From Apostichopus japonicus (lineage: Eukaryota > Echinodermata > Holothuroidea > Aspidochirotida > Stichopodidae), in assembly GCF_037975245.1 (NCBI RefSeq), contig NC_092571.1, forward strand, positions 25,994,564-26,058,563: a stretch of 64,000 bases of DNA, given 5' to 3'. Both the position numbers and the translations under genes were made by a program. This document shows, in pieces, positions 1 to 12,168 of this stretch. The notes beneath the pieces are model-generated. The model saw nothing but the letters and a program-made list of their open reading frames with translations. It was not told the DNA's origin and made no database searches. Position 1 is the first letter of the stretch. Each line of letters starts with the position of its first letter.

Positions 1-93
1 CGGTGATGACGTCTTTTGCCGATCTTTTACAACTCTCGCTTGCATTAGGAGCCTTAACTATTAAATAATCAGCTAACATCTCAGCCGATACAG

Positions 94-181
94 TGGCCGG
101 ACGGCTTGGCGCACTGTAGTAGCTGTAGAGCGAGACTCTCTTTTGCACTCGGTGGTTCGAGCCCCGGTGATGACGTCTTTT
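94..181 (+). promoter_or_regulatory. Internal Pol III promoter-like A box, B box and T-run (first full monomer)
   Basis: A box TGGCCGGACGG at 94-104 matches the tRNA consensus at 9 of 11 positions. B box GGTTCGAGCCC at 154-164 matches GGTTCGANNCC fully. TTTT at 178-181 could terminate Pol III, although an earlier TTTT between the boxes could also stop it. The same set recurs every 164 bp; some monomers carry B-box changes such as GGTTCGAACTC. Whether any copy is transcribed cannot be seen from sequence. Confidence 0.6.
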
Positions 182-1789
182 GCCGATCTTTTACAACTCT
201 CGCTTGCATTAGGAGCCTTAACTATTAAATAATCAGCTAATATCTCAGCCGATACAGTGGCCGGACGGCTTGGCGCACTGTAATAGCTGTAGAGCGAGAC
301 TCTCGTTTGCACTGGGTGGTTCGAGCCCCGGTGATGACGTCTTTTGCCGATCTTTTACAACTCTCGCTTGCATTAGGAGCCTTAACTATTAAATAATCAG
401 CTAATATCTCAGCCGACACAGTGGCCGGACGGCTTGGCGCACTGTAATAGCTGTAGAGCGAGACTCTCTTTTGCACTGGGTGGTTCGAGCCCCGGTGATG
501 ACGTCTTTTGCCGATCTTTTACAACTCTCGCTTGCATTAGGAGCCTTAACTATTAAATAATCAGCTAATATCTCAGCCGACACAGTGGCCGGACGGCTTG
601 GCGCACTGTAATAGCTGTAGAGCGAGACTCTCGTTTGCACTCGGTGGTTCGAGCCCCGGTGATGACGTCTTTTGCCGATCTTTTACAACTCTCGCTTGCA
701 TTAGGAGCCTTAACTATTAAATAATCAGCTAATATCTCAGCCGATACAGTGGCCGGACGGCTTGGCGCACTGTAGTAGCTGTAGATCGAGACTCTCTTTT
801 GCACCCGGTGGTTCGAGCCCCGGTGATGACGTCTTTTGCCGATCTTTTACAACTCTCGCTTGCATTAGGAGCCTTAACTATTAAATAATCAGCTAATATC
901 TCAGCCGATACAGTGGCCGGACGGCTTGGCGCACTGTAATAGCTGTAGAGCGAGACTCTCTTTTAAACTGGGTGGTTCGAACCCCGGTGATGAGGTCTTT
1001 TGCCGATCTTTTACAACTCTCGCTTGCATTAGGAGCCTTAACTATTAAATAATCAGCTAATATCTCAGCCGATACAGTGGCCGGACGGCTTGGCGCACTG
1101 TAATAGCTGTAGAGCGAGACTCTCTTTTAAACTGGGTGGTTCGAACCCCGGTGATGAGGTCTTTTGCCGATCTTTTACAACTCTCGCTTGCATTAGGAGC
1201 CTTAACTATTAAATAATCAGCTAATATCTCAGCCGATACAGTGGCCGGACGGCTTGGCGCACTGTAATAGCTGTAGAGCGAGACTCTCTTTTAAACTGGG
1301 TGGTTCGAACCCCGGTGATGAGGTCTTTTGCCGATCTTTTACAACTCTCGCTTGCATTAGGAGCCTTAACTATTAAATAATCAGCTAATATCTCAGCCGA
1401 TACAGTGGCCGGACGGCTTGGCGCACTGTAATAGCTGTAGAGCGAGACTCTCTTTTGCACTGGGTGGTTCGAGCCCCGGTGATGACGTCTTTTGCCGATC
1501 TTTTACAACTCTCGCTTGCATTAGGAGCCTTAACTATTAAATAATCAGCTAATATCTCAGCCGATGCAGTCGCCGGACGGCTTGGCGCACTGTAATAGCT
1601 GTAGAGCGAGACTCTCTTTTGCACTGGGTGGTTCGAACCCCGGTGATGACGTCTTTTGCCGATCTTTTACAACTCTCGCTTGCATTAGGAGCCTTAACTA
1701 TTAAATAATCAGCTAATATCTCAGCCGATACAGTGGACGGACGGCTTGGCGCAATGTAATAGCTGTAGAGCGAGACTCTCTTTTGCACT

Positions 1790-4700
1790 GGGTGGTTCGA
1801 GCCCCGGCGATGAGGTCTTTTGCCGATCTTTTACAACTCTCGCTTGCATTAGGAGCCTTAACTATTAAATAATCAGCTAATATCTCAGCCGATACAGTGG
1901 CCGGACGGCTTGGCGCACTGTAATAGCTGTAGAGCGAGACTCTCTTTTGCACTGGGTGGTTCGAGCCCCGGTGATGAGGTCTTTTGCCGATCTTTTACAA
2001 CTCTCGCTTGCATTAGGAGCCTTAACTATTAAATAATCAGCTAATATTTCAGCCGATGCAGTGGCCGGACGGCTTGGCGCACTGTAATAGCTGTAGAGCG
2101 AGACTCTCTTTTGCACTGGGTGGTTCGAGCCACGGTGATGACGTCTTTTGCCGATCTTTTACAACTCTCGCTTGCATTAGGAGCCTTAACTATTAAATAA
2201 TCAGCTAATATCTCAGCCGATGCAGTGGCCGGACGGCTTGGCGCACTGTAATAGCTGTAGAGCGAGACTCTCTTTTGCACTGGGTGGTTCGAACTCCGGT
2301 GATGACGTCTTTTGCCGATCTTTTACAACTCTCGCTTGCATTAGGAGCCTTAACTATTACATAATCAGCTAATATCTCAGCCGATGCAGTGGCCGGACGG
2401 CTTGGCGCACTGTAATAGCTGTAGAGCGAGACTCTCTTTTGCACTGGGTGGCTCGAACCCCGGTGTTGACGTCTTTTGCCGATCTTTTACAACTCTCGCT
2501 TGCATTAGGAGCCTTAACTATTAAATAATCAGCTAACATCTCAGCCGATGCAGTGGCCGGACGGCTTGGCGCAATGTAATAGCTGTAGAGCGAGACTCTC
2601 TTTTGCACTGGGTGGTTCGAGCCCCGGTGTTGACGTCTTTTGCCGATCTTTTACAACTCTCGCTTGCATTGGGAGCCTTAACTATTAAATAATCAGCTAA
2701 CATCTCAGCTGATACAGTGGCCGGACGGCTTGGCGCACTGTAATAGCTGTAGAGCGAGACTCTCTTTTGCACTGGGTGGTTCGAGGACCGGTGATGACGT
2801 CTTTTGCCGATCTTTTACAACTCTCGCTTGCATTAGGAGCCTTAACTATTAAATAATAAACTAACATCTCAGCCGATACAGTGGCCGGACGGCTTGGCGC
2901 ACTGTAATAGCTGTAGAGCGAGACTCTCTTTTGCACTGGGTGGTTCGAACTCCGGTGATGACGTCTTTTGCCGATCTTTTACAACTCTCGCTTGCATTAG
3001 GAGCCTTAACTATTAAATAATCAGCTAACATCTCAGCCGATACAGTGGCCGGACGGCTTGGCGCACTGTAGTAGCTGTAGAGCGAGACTCTCTTTTGCAC
3101 TGGGTGGTTCGAGCCCCGGTGATGACGTCTTTTGCCGATCTTTTACAACTCTCGCTTGCATTAGGAGCCTTAACTATTAAATAATCAGCTAATATCTCAG
3201 CCGATACAGTGGCCGGACGGCTTGGCGCAATGTAATAGCTGTAGAGCGAGACTCTCTTTTGCACTGGGTGGTTCGAGCCCCGGTGATGACGTCTTTTGCC
3301 GATCTTTTACAACTCTCGCTTGCATTAGGAGCCTTAACTATTAAATAATCAGCTAATATCTCAGCCGATACAGTGGCCGGATGGCTTGGCGCACTGTAAT
3401 AGCTGTAGAGCGAGACTCTCTTTTGCACTGGGTGGTTCGAGCCCCGGCGATGAGGTCTTTTGCCGATCTTTTACAACTCTCGCTTGCATTAGGAGCCTTA
3501 ACTATTAAATAATCAGCTAATATCTCAGCCGATACAGTGGCCGGACGGCTTGGCGCACTGTAATAGCTGTAGAGCGAGACTCTCTTTTGCACTGGGTGGT
3601 TCGAGCCCCGGTGATGAGGTCTTTTGCCGATCTTTTACAACTCTCGCTTGCATTAGGAGCCTTAACTATTAAATAATCAGCTAATATTTCAGCCGATGCA
3701 GTGGCCGGACGGCTTGGCGCACTGTAATAGCTGTAGAGCGAGACTCTCTTTTGCACTGGGTGGTTCGAGCCACGGTGATGACGTCTTTTGCCGATCTTTT
3801 ACAACTCTCGCTTGCATTAGGAGCCTTAACTATTAAATAATCAGCTAATATCTCAGCCGATGCAGTGGCCGGACGGCTTGGCGCACTGTAATAGCTGTAG
3901 AGCGAGACTCTCTTTTGCACTGGGTGGTTCGAACTCCGGTGATGACGTCTTTTGCCGATCTTTTACAACTCTCGCTTGCATTAGGAGCCTTAACTATTAC
4001 ATAATCAGCTAATATCTCAGCCGATGCAGTGGCCGGACGGCTTGGCGCACTGTAATAGCTGTAGAGCGAGACTCTCTTTTGCACTGGGTGGCTCGAACCC
4101 CGGTGTTGACGTCTTTTGCCGATCTTTTACAACTCTCGCTTGCATTAGGAGCCTTAACTATTAAATAATCAGCTAACATCTCAGCCGATGCAGTGGCCGG
4201 ACGGCTTGGCGCAATGTAATAGCTGTAGAGCGAGACTCTCTTTTGCACTGGGTGGTTCGAGCCCCGGTGTTGACGTCTTTTGCCGATCTTTACAACTCTC
4301 GCTTGCATTAGGAGCCTTAACTATTAAATAATCAGCTAACATCTCAGCCGATACAGTGGCCGGACGGCTTGGCGCACTGTAATAGCTGTAGAGCGAGACT
4401 CTCTTTTGCACTGGGTGGTTCGAGGACCGGTGATGACGTCTTTTGCCGATCTTTTACAACTCTCGCTTGCATTAGGAGCCTTAACTATTAAATAATAAGC
4501 TAACATCTCAGCCGATACAGTGGCCGGACGGCTTGGCGCACTGTAATAGCTGTAGAGCGAGACTCTCTTTTGCACTGGGTGGTTCGAACTCCGGTGATGA
4601 CGTCTTTTGCCGATCTTTTACAACTCTCGCTTGCATTAGGAGCCTTAACTATTAAATAATCAGCTAACATCTCAGCCGATACAGTGGCCGGACGGCTTGG

Positions 4701-5068
4701 CGCACTGTAATAGCTGTAGAGCGAGACTCCCTTTTGCACTGGGTGGTTCGAGCCCCGGTGATGACGTCTTTTGCCGATCTTTTACAACTCTCGCTTGCAT
4801 TAGGAGCCTTAACTATTAAATAATCAGCTAATATCTCAGCCCATACAGTGGCCGGACGGCTTGGCGCAATGTAATAGCTGTAGAGCGAGACTCTCTTTTG
4901 CACTGGGTGGTTCGAGCCCCGGTGATGACGTCTTTTGCCGATCTTTTACAACTCTCGCTTGCATTAGGAGCCTTAACTATTAAATAATCAGCTAATATCT
5001 CAGCCGATACAGTGGCCGGACGGCTTGGCGCACTGTAATAGCTGTAGAGCGAGACTCTCTTTTGCACT
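1790..5068. repeat. Ten-monomer higher-order repeat, duplicated in tandem
   Basis: Diagnostic monomer variants recur exactly 1640 bp (10 x 164) apart: the CGGCGATGAGG variant at 1805 and 3445, and the CCACGGTGATG variant at 2131 and 3771. The same series of variants follows in the same order, so block 1790-3429 was copied as 3430-5068. The second block has a private 1-bp deletion near 4289. Confidence 0.85.
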
Positions 5069-8000
5069 GGGTGGTTCGAGCCCCGGTGATGACGTCTTTT
5101 GCCGACCTTTTACAACTCTCGCTTGCATTAGCAGCCTTAACTATTAAATAATCAGCTAATATCTCAGCCGATACAGTGGCCGGACGGCTTGGCGCACTGT
5201 AATAGCTGTAGAGCGAGACTCTCTTTTGCAATCGGTGGTTCGAGCCCCGGTGATGACGTCTTTTGCCGATCTTTTACAACTCTCGCTTGCATTAGCAGCC
5301 TTAACTATTAAATAATCAGCTAATATCTCAGCCGATACAGTGGCCGGACGGCTTGGCGCACTGTAATAGCTGTAGAGCGAGACTCTCTTTTGCAATCGGT
5401 GGTTCGAGCCCCGGTGATGACGTCTTTTGCCGACCTTTTACAACTCTCGCTTGCATTAGCAGCCTTAACTATTAAATAATCAGCTAATATCTCAGCCGAT
5501 ACAGTGGCCGGACGGCTTGGCGCACTGTAATAGCTGTAGAGCGAGACTCTCTTTTGCAATCGGTGGTTCGAGCCCCGGTGATGACGTCTTTTGCCGACCT
5601 TTTACAACTCTCGCTTGCATTAGCAGCCTTAACTATTAAATAATCAGCTAATATCTCAGCCGATACAGTGGCCGGACGGCTTGGCGCACTGTAATAGCTG
5701 TAGAGCGAGACTCTCTTTTGCAATCGGTGGTTCGAGCCCCGGTGATGACGTCTTTTGCCGACCTTTTACAACTCTCGCTTGCATTAGGAGCCTTAACTAT
5801 TAAATAATCAGCTAATATCTCAGCCGATACAGTGGCCGGACGGCTTGGCGCACTGTAATAGCTGTAGAGCGAGACTCTCTTTTGCAATCGGTGGTTCGAG
5901 CCCCGGTGATGACGTCCTTTGCCGACCTTTTACAACTCTCGTTTGCATTAGGAGCCTTAACTATTAAATAATCAGCTAATATCTCAGCCGATACAGTGGC
6001 CGGACGGCTTGGCGCACTGTAATAGCTGTAGAGCGAGACTCTCTTTTGCAATCGGTGGTTCGAGCCCCGGTGATGACGTCCTTTGCCGATCTTTTACAAC
6101 TCTCGCTTGCATTAGCAGCCTTAACTATTAAATAATCAGCTAATATCTCAGCCGATACAGTGGCCGGACGGCTTGGCGCACTGTAATAGCTGTAGAGCGA
6201 GACTCTCTTTTGCACTGGGTGGTTCGAGCCCCGGTGATGACGTCTTTTGCCGATCTTTTACAACTCTCGCTTGCATTAGCAGCCTTAACTATTAAATAAT
6301 CAGCTAATATCTCAGCCGATACAGTGGCCGGACGGCTTGGCGCACTGTAATAGCTGTAGAGCGAGACTCTCTTTTGCAATCGGTGGTTCGAGCCCCGGTG
6401 ATGACGTCTTTTGCCGATCTTTTACAACTCTCGCTTGCATTAGCAGCCTTAACTATTAAATAATCAGCTAATATCTCAGCCGATACAGTGGCCGGACGGC
6501 TTGGCGCACTGTAATAGCTGTAGAGCGAGACTCTCTTTTGCAATCGGTGGTTCGAGCCCCGGTGATGACGTCTTTTGCCGATCTTTTACAACTCTCGCTT
6601 GCATTAGCAGCCTTAACTATTAAATAATCAGCTAATATCTCAGCCGATACAGTGGCCGGACGGCTTGGCGCACTGTAATAGCTGTAGAGCGAGACTCTCT
6701 TTTGCAATCGGTGGTTCGAGCCCCGGTGATGACGTCTTTTGCCGATCTTTTACAACTCTCGCTTGCATTAGCAGCCTTAACTATTAAATAATCAGCTAAT
6801 ATCTCAGCCGATACAGTGGCCGGACGGCTTGGCGCACTGTAATAGCTGTAGAGCGAGACTCTCTTTTGCACTGGGTGGTTCGAGCCCCGGTGATGACGTC
6901 TTTTGCCGATCTTTTACAACTCTCGCTTGCATTAGCAGCCTTAACTATTAAATAATCAGCTAATATCTCAGCCGATACAGTGGCCGGACGGCTTGGCGCA
7001 CTGTAATAGCTGTAGAGCGAGACTCTCTTTTGCACTGGGTGGTTCGAGCCCCGGTGATGACGTCTTTTGCCGATCTTTTACAACTCTCGCTTCCATTAGC
7101 AGCCTTAACTATTAAATAATCAGCTAATATCTCAGCCGATACAGTGGCCGGACGGCTTGGCGCACTGTAATAGCTGTAGAGCGAGACTCTCTTTTGCACT
7201 CGCTGGTTCGAGCCCCGGTGATGACGTCTTTTGCCGATCTTTTACAACTCTCGCTTGCATTAGCAGCCTTAACTATTAAATAATCAGCTAATATCTCAGC
7301 CGATACAGTGGCCGGGCGGCTTGGCGCACTGTAATAGCTGTAGAGCGAGACTCTCTTTTGCAATCGCTGGTTCGAGCCCCGGTGATGACGTCTTTTGCCG
7401 ATCTTTTACAACTCTCGCTTGCATTAGCAGCCTTAACTATTAAATAATCAGCTAATATCTCAGCCGATACAGTGGCCGGGCGGCTTGGCGCACTGTAATA
7501 GCTGTAGAGCGAGACTCTCTTTTGCAATCGCTGGTTCGAGCCCCGGTGATGACGTCTTTTGCCGATCTTTTACAACTCTCGCTTGCATTAGCAGCCTTAA
7601 CTATTAAATAATCAGCTAATATCTCAGCCGATACAGTGGCCGGGCGGCTTGGCGCACTGTAATAGCTGTAGAGCGAGACTCTCTTTTGCAATCGCTGGTT
7701 CGAGCCCCGGTGATGACGTCTTTTGCCGATCTTTTACAACTCTCGCTTGCATTAGCAGCCTTAACTATTAAATAATCAGCTAATATCTCAGCCGATACAG
7801 TGGCCGGGCGGCTTGGCGCACTGTAATAGCTGTAGAGCGAGACTCTCTTTTGCAATCGCTGGTTCGAGCCCCGGTGATGACGTCTTTTGCCGATCTTTTA
7901 CAACTCTCGCTTGCATTAGCAGCCTTAACTATTAAATAATCAGCTAATATCTCAGCCGATACAGTGGCCGGGCGGCTTGGCGCACTGTAATAGCTGTAGA

Positions 8001-11000
8001 GCGAGACTCTCTTTTGCAATCGCTGGTTCGAGCCCCGGTGATGACGTCTTTTGCCGATCTTTTACAACTCTCGCTTGCATTAGCAGCCTTAACTATTAAA
8101 TAATCAGCTAATATCTCAGCCGATACAGTGGCCGGGCGGCTTGGCGCACTGTAATAGCTGTAGAGCGAGACTCTCTTTTGCAATCGGTGGTTCGAGCCGC
8201 GGTGATGACGTCTTTTGCCGATCTTTTACAACTCTCGCTTGCATTAGCAGCCTTAACTATTAAATAATCAGCTAATATCTCAGCCGATACAGTGGCCGGG
8301 CGGCTTGGCGCACTGTAATAGCTGTAGAGCGAGACTCTCTTTTGCAATCGGTGGTTCGAGCCGCGGTGATGACGTCTTTTGCCGATCTTTTACAACTCTC
8401 GCTTGCATTAGCAGCCTTAACTATTAAATAATCAGCTAATATCTCAGCCGATACAGTGGCCGGGCGGCTTGGCGCACTGTAATAGCTGTAGAGCGAGACT
8501 CTCTTTTGCAATCGCTGGTTCGAGCCCCGGTGATGACGTCTTTTGCCGATCTTTTACAACTCTCGCTTGCATTAGCAGCCTTAACTATTAAATAATCAGC
8601 TAATATCTCAGCCGATACAGTGGCCGGGCGGCTTGGCGCACTGTAATAGCTGTAGAGCGAGACTCTCTTTTGCAATCGCTGGTTCGAGCCCCGGTGATGA
8701 CGTCTTTTGCCGATCTTTTACAACTCTCGCTTGCATTAGCAGCCTTAACTATTAAATAATCAGCTAATATCTCAGCCGATACAGTGGCCGGGCGGCTTGG
8801 CGCACTGTAATAGCTGTAGAGCGAGACTCTCTTTTGCAATCGCTGGTTCGAGCCCCGGTGATGACGTCTTTTGCCGATCTTTTACAACTCTCGCTTGCAT
8901 TAGCAGCCTTAACTATTAAATAATCAGCTAATATCTCAGCCGATACAGTGGCCGGGCGGCTTGGCGCACTGTAATAGCTGTAGAGCGAGACTCTCTTTTG
9001 CAATCGGTGGTTCGAGCCCCGGTGATGACGTCTTTTGCCGATCTTTTACAACTCTCGCTTGCATTAGCAGCCTTAACTATTAAATAATCAGCTAATATCT
9101 CAGCCGATACAGTGGCCGGGCGGCTTGGCGCACTGTAATAGCTGTAGAGCGAGACTCTCTTTTGCAATCGCTGGTTCGAGCCCCGGTGATGACGTCTTTT
9201 GCCGATCTTTTACAACTCTCGCTTGCATTAGCAGCCTTAACTATTAAATAATCAGCTAATATCTCAGCCGATACAGTGGCCGGGCGGCTTGGCGCACTGT
9301 AATAGCTGTAGAGCGAGACTCTCTTTTGCAATCGCTGGTTCGAGCCCCGGTGATGACGTCTTTTGCCGATCTTTTACAACTCTCGCTTGCATTAGCAGCC
9401 TTAACTATTAAATAATCAGCTAATATCTCAGCCGATACAGTGGCCGGGCGGCTTGGCGCACTGTAATAGCTGTAGAGCGAGACTCTCTTTTGCAATCGCT
9501 GGTTCGAGCCCCGGTGATGACGTCTTTTGCCGATCTTTTACAACTCTCGCTTGCATTAGCAGCCTTAACTATTAAATAATCAGCTAATATCTCAGCCGAT
9601 ACAGTGGCCGGGCGGCTTGGCGCACTGTAATAGCTGTAGAGCGAGACTCTCTTTTGCAATCGCTGGTTCGAGCCCCGGTGATGACGTCTTTTGCCGATCT
9701 TTTACAACTCTCGCTTGCATTAGCAGCCTTAACTATTAAATAATCAGCTAATATCTCAGCCGATACAGTGGCCGGGCGGCTTGGCGCACTGTAATAGCTG
9801 TAGAGCGAGACTCTCTTTTGCAATCGCTGGTTCGAGCCCCGGTGATGACGTCTTTTGCCGATCTTTTACAACTCTCGCTTGCATTAGCAGCCTTAACTAT
9901 TAAATAATCAGCTAATAGCTCAGCCGATACAGTGGCCGGGCGGCTTGGCGCACTGTAATAGCTGTAGAGCGAGACTCTCTTTTGCAATCGGTGGTTCGAG
10001 CCCCGGTGATGACGTCTTTTGCCGATCTTTTACAACTCTCGCTTGCATTAGCAGCCTTAACTATTAAATAATCAGCTAATATCTCAGCCGATACAGTGGC
10101 CGGGCGGCTTGGCGCACTGTAATAGCTGTAGAGCGAGACTCTCTTTTGCAATCGCTGGTTCGAGCCCCGGTGATGACGTCTTTTGCCGATCTTTTACAAC
10201 TCTCGCTTGCATTAGCAGCCTTAACTATTAAATAATCAGCTAATATCTCAGCCGATACAGTGGCCGGGCGGCTTGGCGCACTGTAATAGCTGTAGAGCGA
10301 GACTCTCTTTTGCAATCGCTGGTTCGAGCCCCGGTGATGACGTCTTTTGCCGATCTTTTACAACTCTCGCTTGCATTAGCAGCCTTAACTATTAAATAAT
10401 CAGCTAATATCTCAGCCGATACAGTGGCCGGGCGGCTTGGCGCACTGTAATAGCTGTAGAGCGAGACTCTCTTTTGCAATCGCTGGTTCGAGCCCCGGTG
10501 ATGACGTCTTTTGCCGATCTTTTACAACTCTCGCTTGCATTAGCAGCCTTAACTATTAAATAATCAGCTAATATCTCAGCCGATACAGTGGCCGGGCGGC
10601 TTGGCGCACTGTAATAGCTGTAGAGCGAGACTCTCTTTTGCAATCGCTGGTTCGAGCCCCGGTGATGACGTCTTTTGCCGATCTTTTACAACTCTCGCTT
10701 GCATTAGCAGCCTTAACTATTAAATAATCAGCTAATATCTCAGCCGATACAGTGGCCGGGCGGCTTGGCGCACTGGAATAGCTGTAGAGCGAGACTCTCT
10801 TTTGCAATCGCTGGTTCGAGCCCCGGTGATGACGTCTTTTGCCGATCTTTTACAACTCTCGCTTGCATTAGCAGCCTTAACTATTAAATAATCAGCTAAT
10901 ATCTCAGCCGATACAGTGGCCGGGCGGCTTGGCGCACTGTAATAGCTGTAGAGCGAGACTCTCTTTTGCAATCGCTGGTTCGAGCCCCGGTGATGACGTA

Positions 11001-12168
11001 TTTTGCCGATCTTTTACAACTCTCGCTTGCATTAGCAGCCTTAACTATTAAATAATCAGCTAATATCTCAGCCGATACAGTGGCCGGGCGGCTTGGCGCA
11101 CTGTAATAGCTGTAGAGCGAGACTCTCTTTTGCAATCGCTGGTTCGAGCCCCGGTGATGACGTCTTTTGCCGATCTTTTACAACTCTCGCTTGCATTAGC
11201 AGCCTTAACTATTAAATAATCAGCTAATATCTCAGCCGATACAGTGGCCGGGCGGCTTGGCGCACTGTAATAGCTGTAGAGCGAGACTCTCTTTTGCAAT
11301 CGCTGGTTCGAGCCCCGGTGATGACGTCTTTTGCCGATCTTTTACAACTCTCGCTTGCATTAGCAGCCTTAACTATTAAATAATCAGCTAATATCTCAGC
11401 CGATACAGTGGCCGGGCGGCTTGGCGCACTGTAATAGCTGTAGAGCGAGACTCTCTTTTGCAATCGCTGGTTCGAGCCCCGGTGATGACGTCTTTTGCCG
11501 ATCTTTTACAACTCTCGCTTGCATTAGCAGCCTTAACTATTAAATAATCAGCTAATATCTCAGCCGATACAGTGGCCGGGCGGCTTGGCGCACTGTAATA
11601 GCTGTAGAGCGAGACTCTCTTTTGCAATCGCTGGTTCGAGCCCCGGTGATGACGTCTTTTGCCGATCTTTTACAACTCTCGCTTGCATTAGCAGCCTTAA
11701 CTATTAAATAATCAGCTAATATCTCAGCCGATACAGTGGCCGGGCGGCTTGGCGCACTGTAATAGCTGTAGAGCGAGACTCTCTTTTGCAATCGCTGGTT
11801 CGAGCCCCGGTGATGACGTCTTTTGCCGATCTTTTACAACTCTCGCTTGCATTAGCAGCCTTAACTATTAAATAATCAGCTAATATCTCAGCCGATACAG
11901 TGGCCGGGCGGCTTGGCGCACTGTAATAGCTGTAGAGCGAGACTCTCTTTTGCAATCGGTGGTTCGAGCCCCGGTGATGACGTCTTTTGCCGATCTTTTA
12001 CAACTCTCGCTCGCATTAGCAGCCTTAACTATTAAATAATCAGCTAATATCTCAGCCGATACAGTGGCCGGGCGGCTTGGCGCACTGTAATAGCTGTAGA
12101 GCGAGACTCTCTTTTGCAATCGGTGGTTCGAGCCCCGGTGATGACGTCTTTTGCCGATCTTTTACAAC

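Larger units (their letters stand above)
1..12168. repeat. 164-bp satellite array with tRNA-like monomers
   Basis: About 74 head-to-tail copies of a 164-bp monomer run from the first base to 12168, where the last copy breaks off in the middle of a unit. The period is exact except for one 1-bp deletion near 4289. Each plus-strand monomer holds an A-box-like TGGCCGGACGG (first copy 94-104), a consensus B box GGTTCGAGCCC (154-164) 60 bp later, and a TTTT run about 14 bases after that (178-181). This is the layout of a class-II tRNA-like Pol III unit, so the array probably grew from a tRNA-derived SINE or tRNA pseudogene. Copies left of about 5 kb are diverse; copies right of 7.3 kb are nearly identical. 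The left end lies outside the window. Confidence 0.97.

Noticed and set aside
73-12119. Series of 79-codon minus-strand frames every 164 bp
   Set aside because: They are a by-product of the satellite. The 164-bp period is not a multiple of three, each frame overlaps the next in another frame, and changes between copies show no sign of protein-level constraint.
1-12168. CRISPR array
   Set aside because: The whole 164-bp unit is repeated with no unique spacers, and the setting is eukaryotic.
1-12168. Cluster of functional tRNA genes
   Set aside because: A and B boxes are present, but no acceptor stem or anticodon arm can be paired convincingly; TTTT lies between the boxes.
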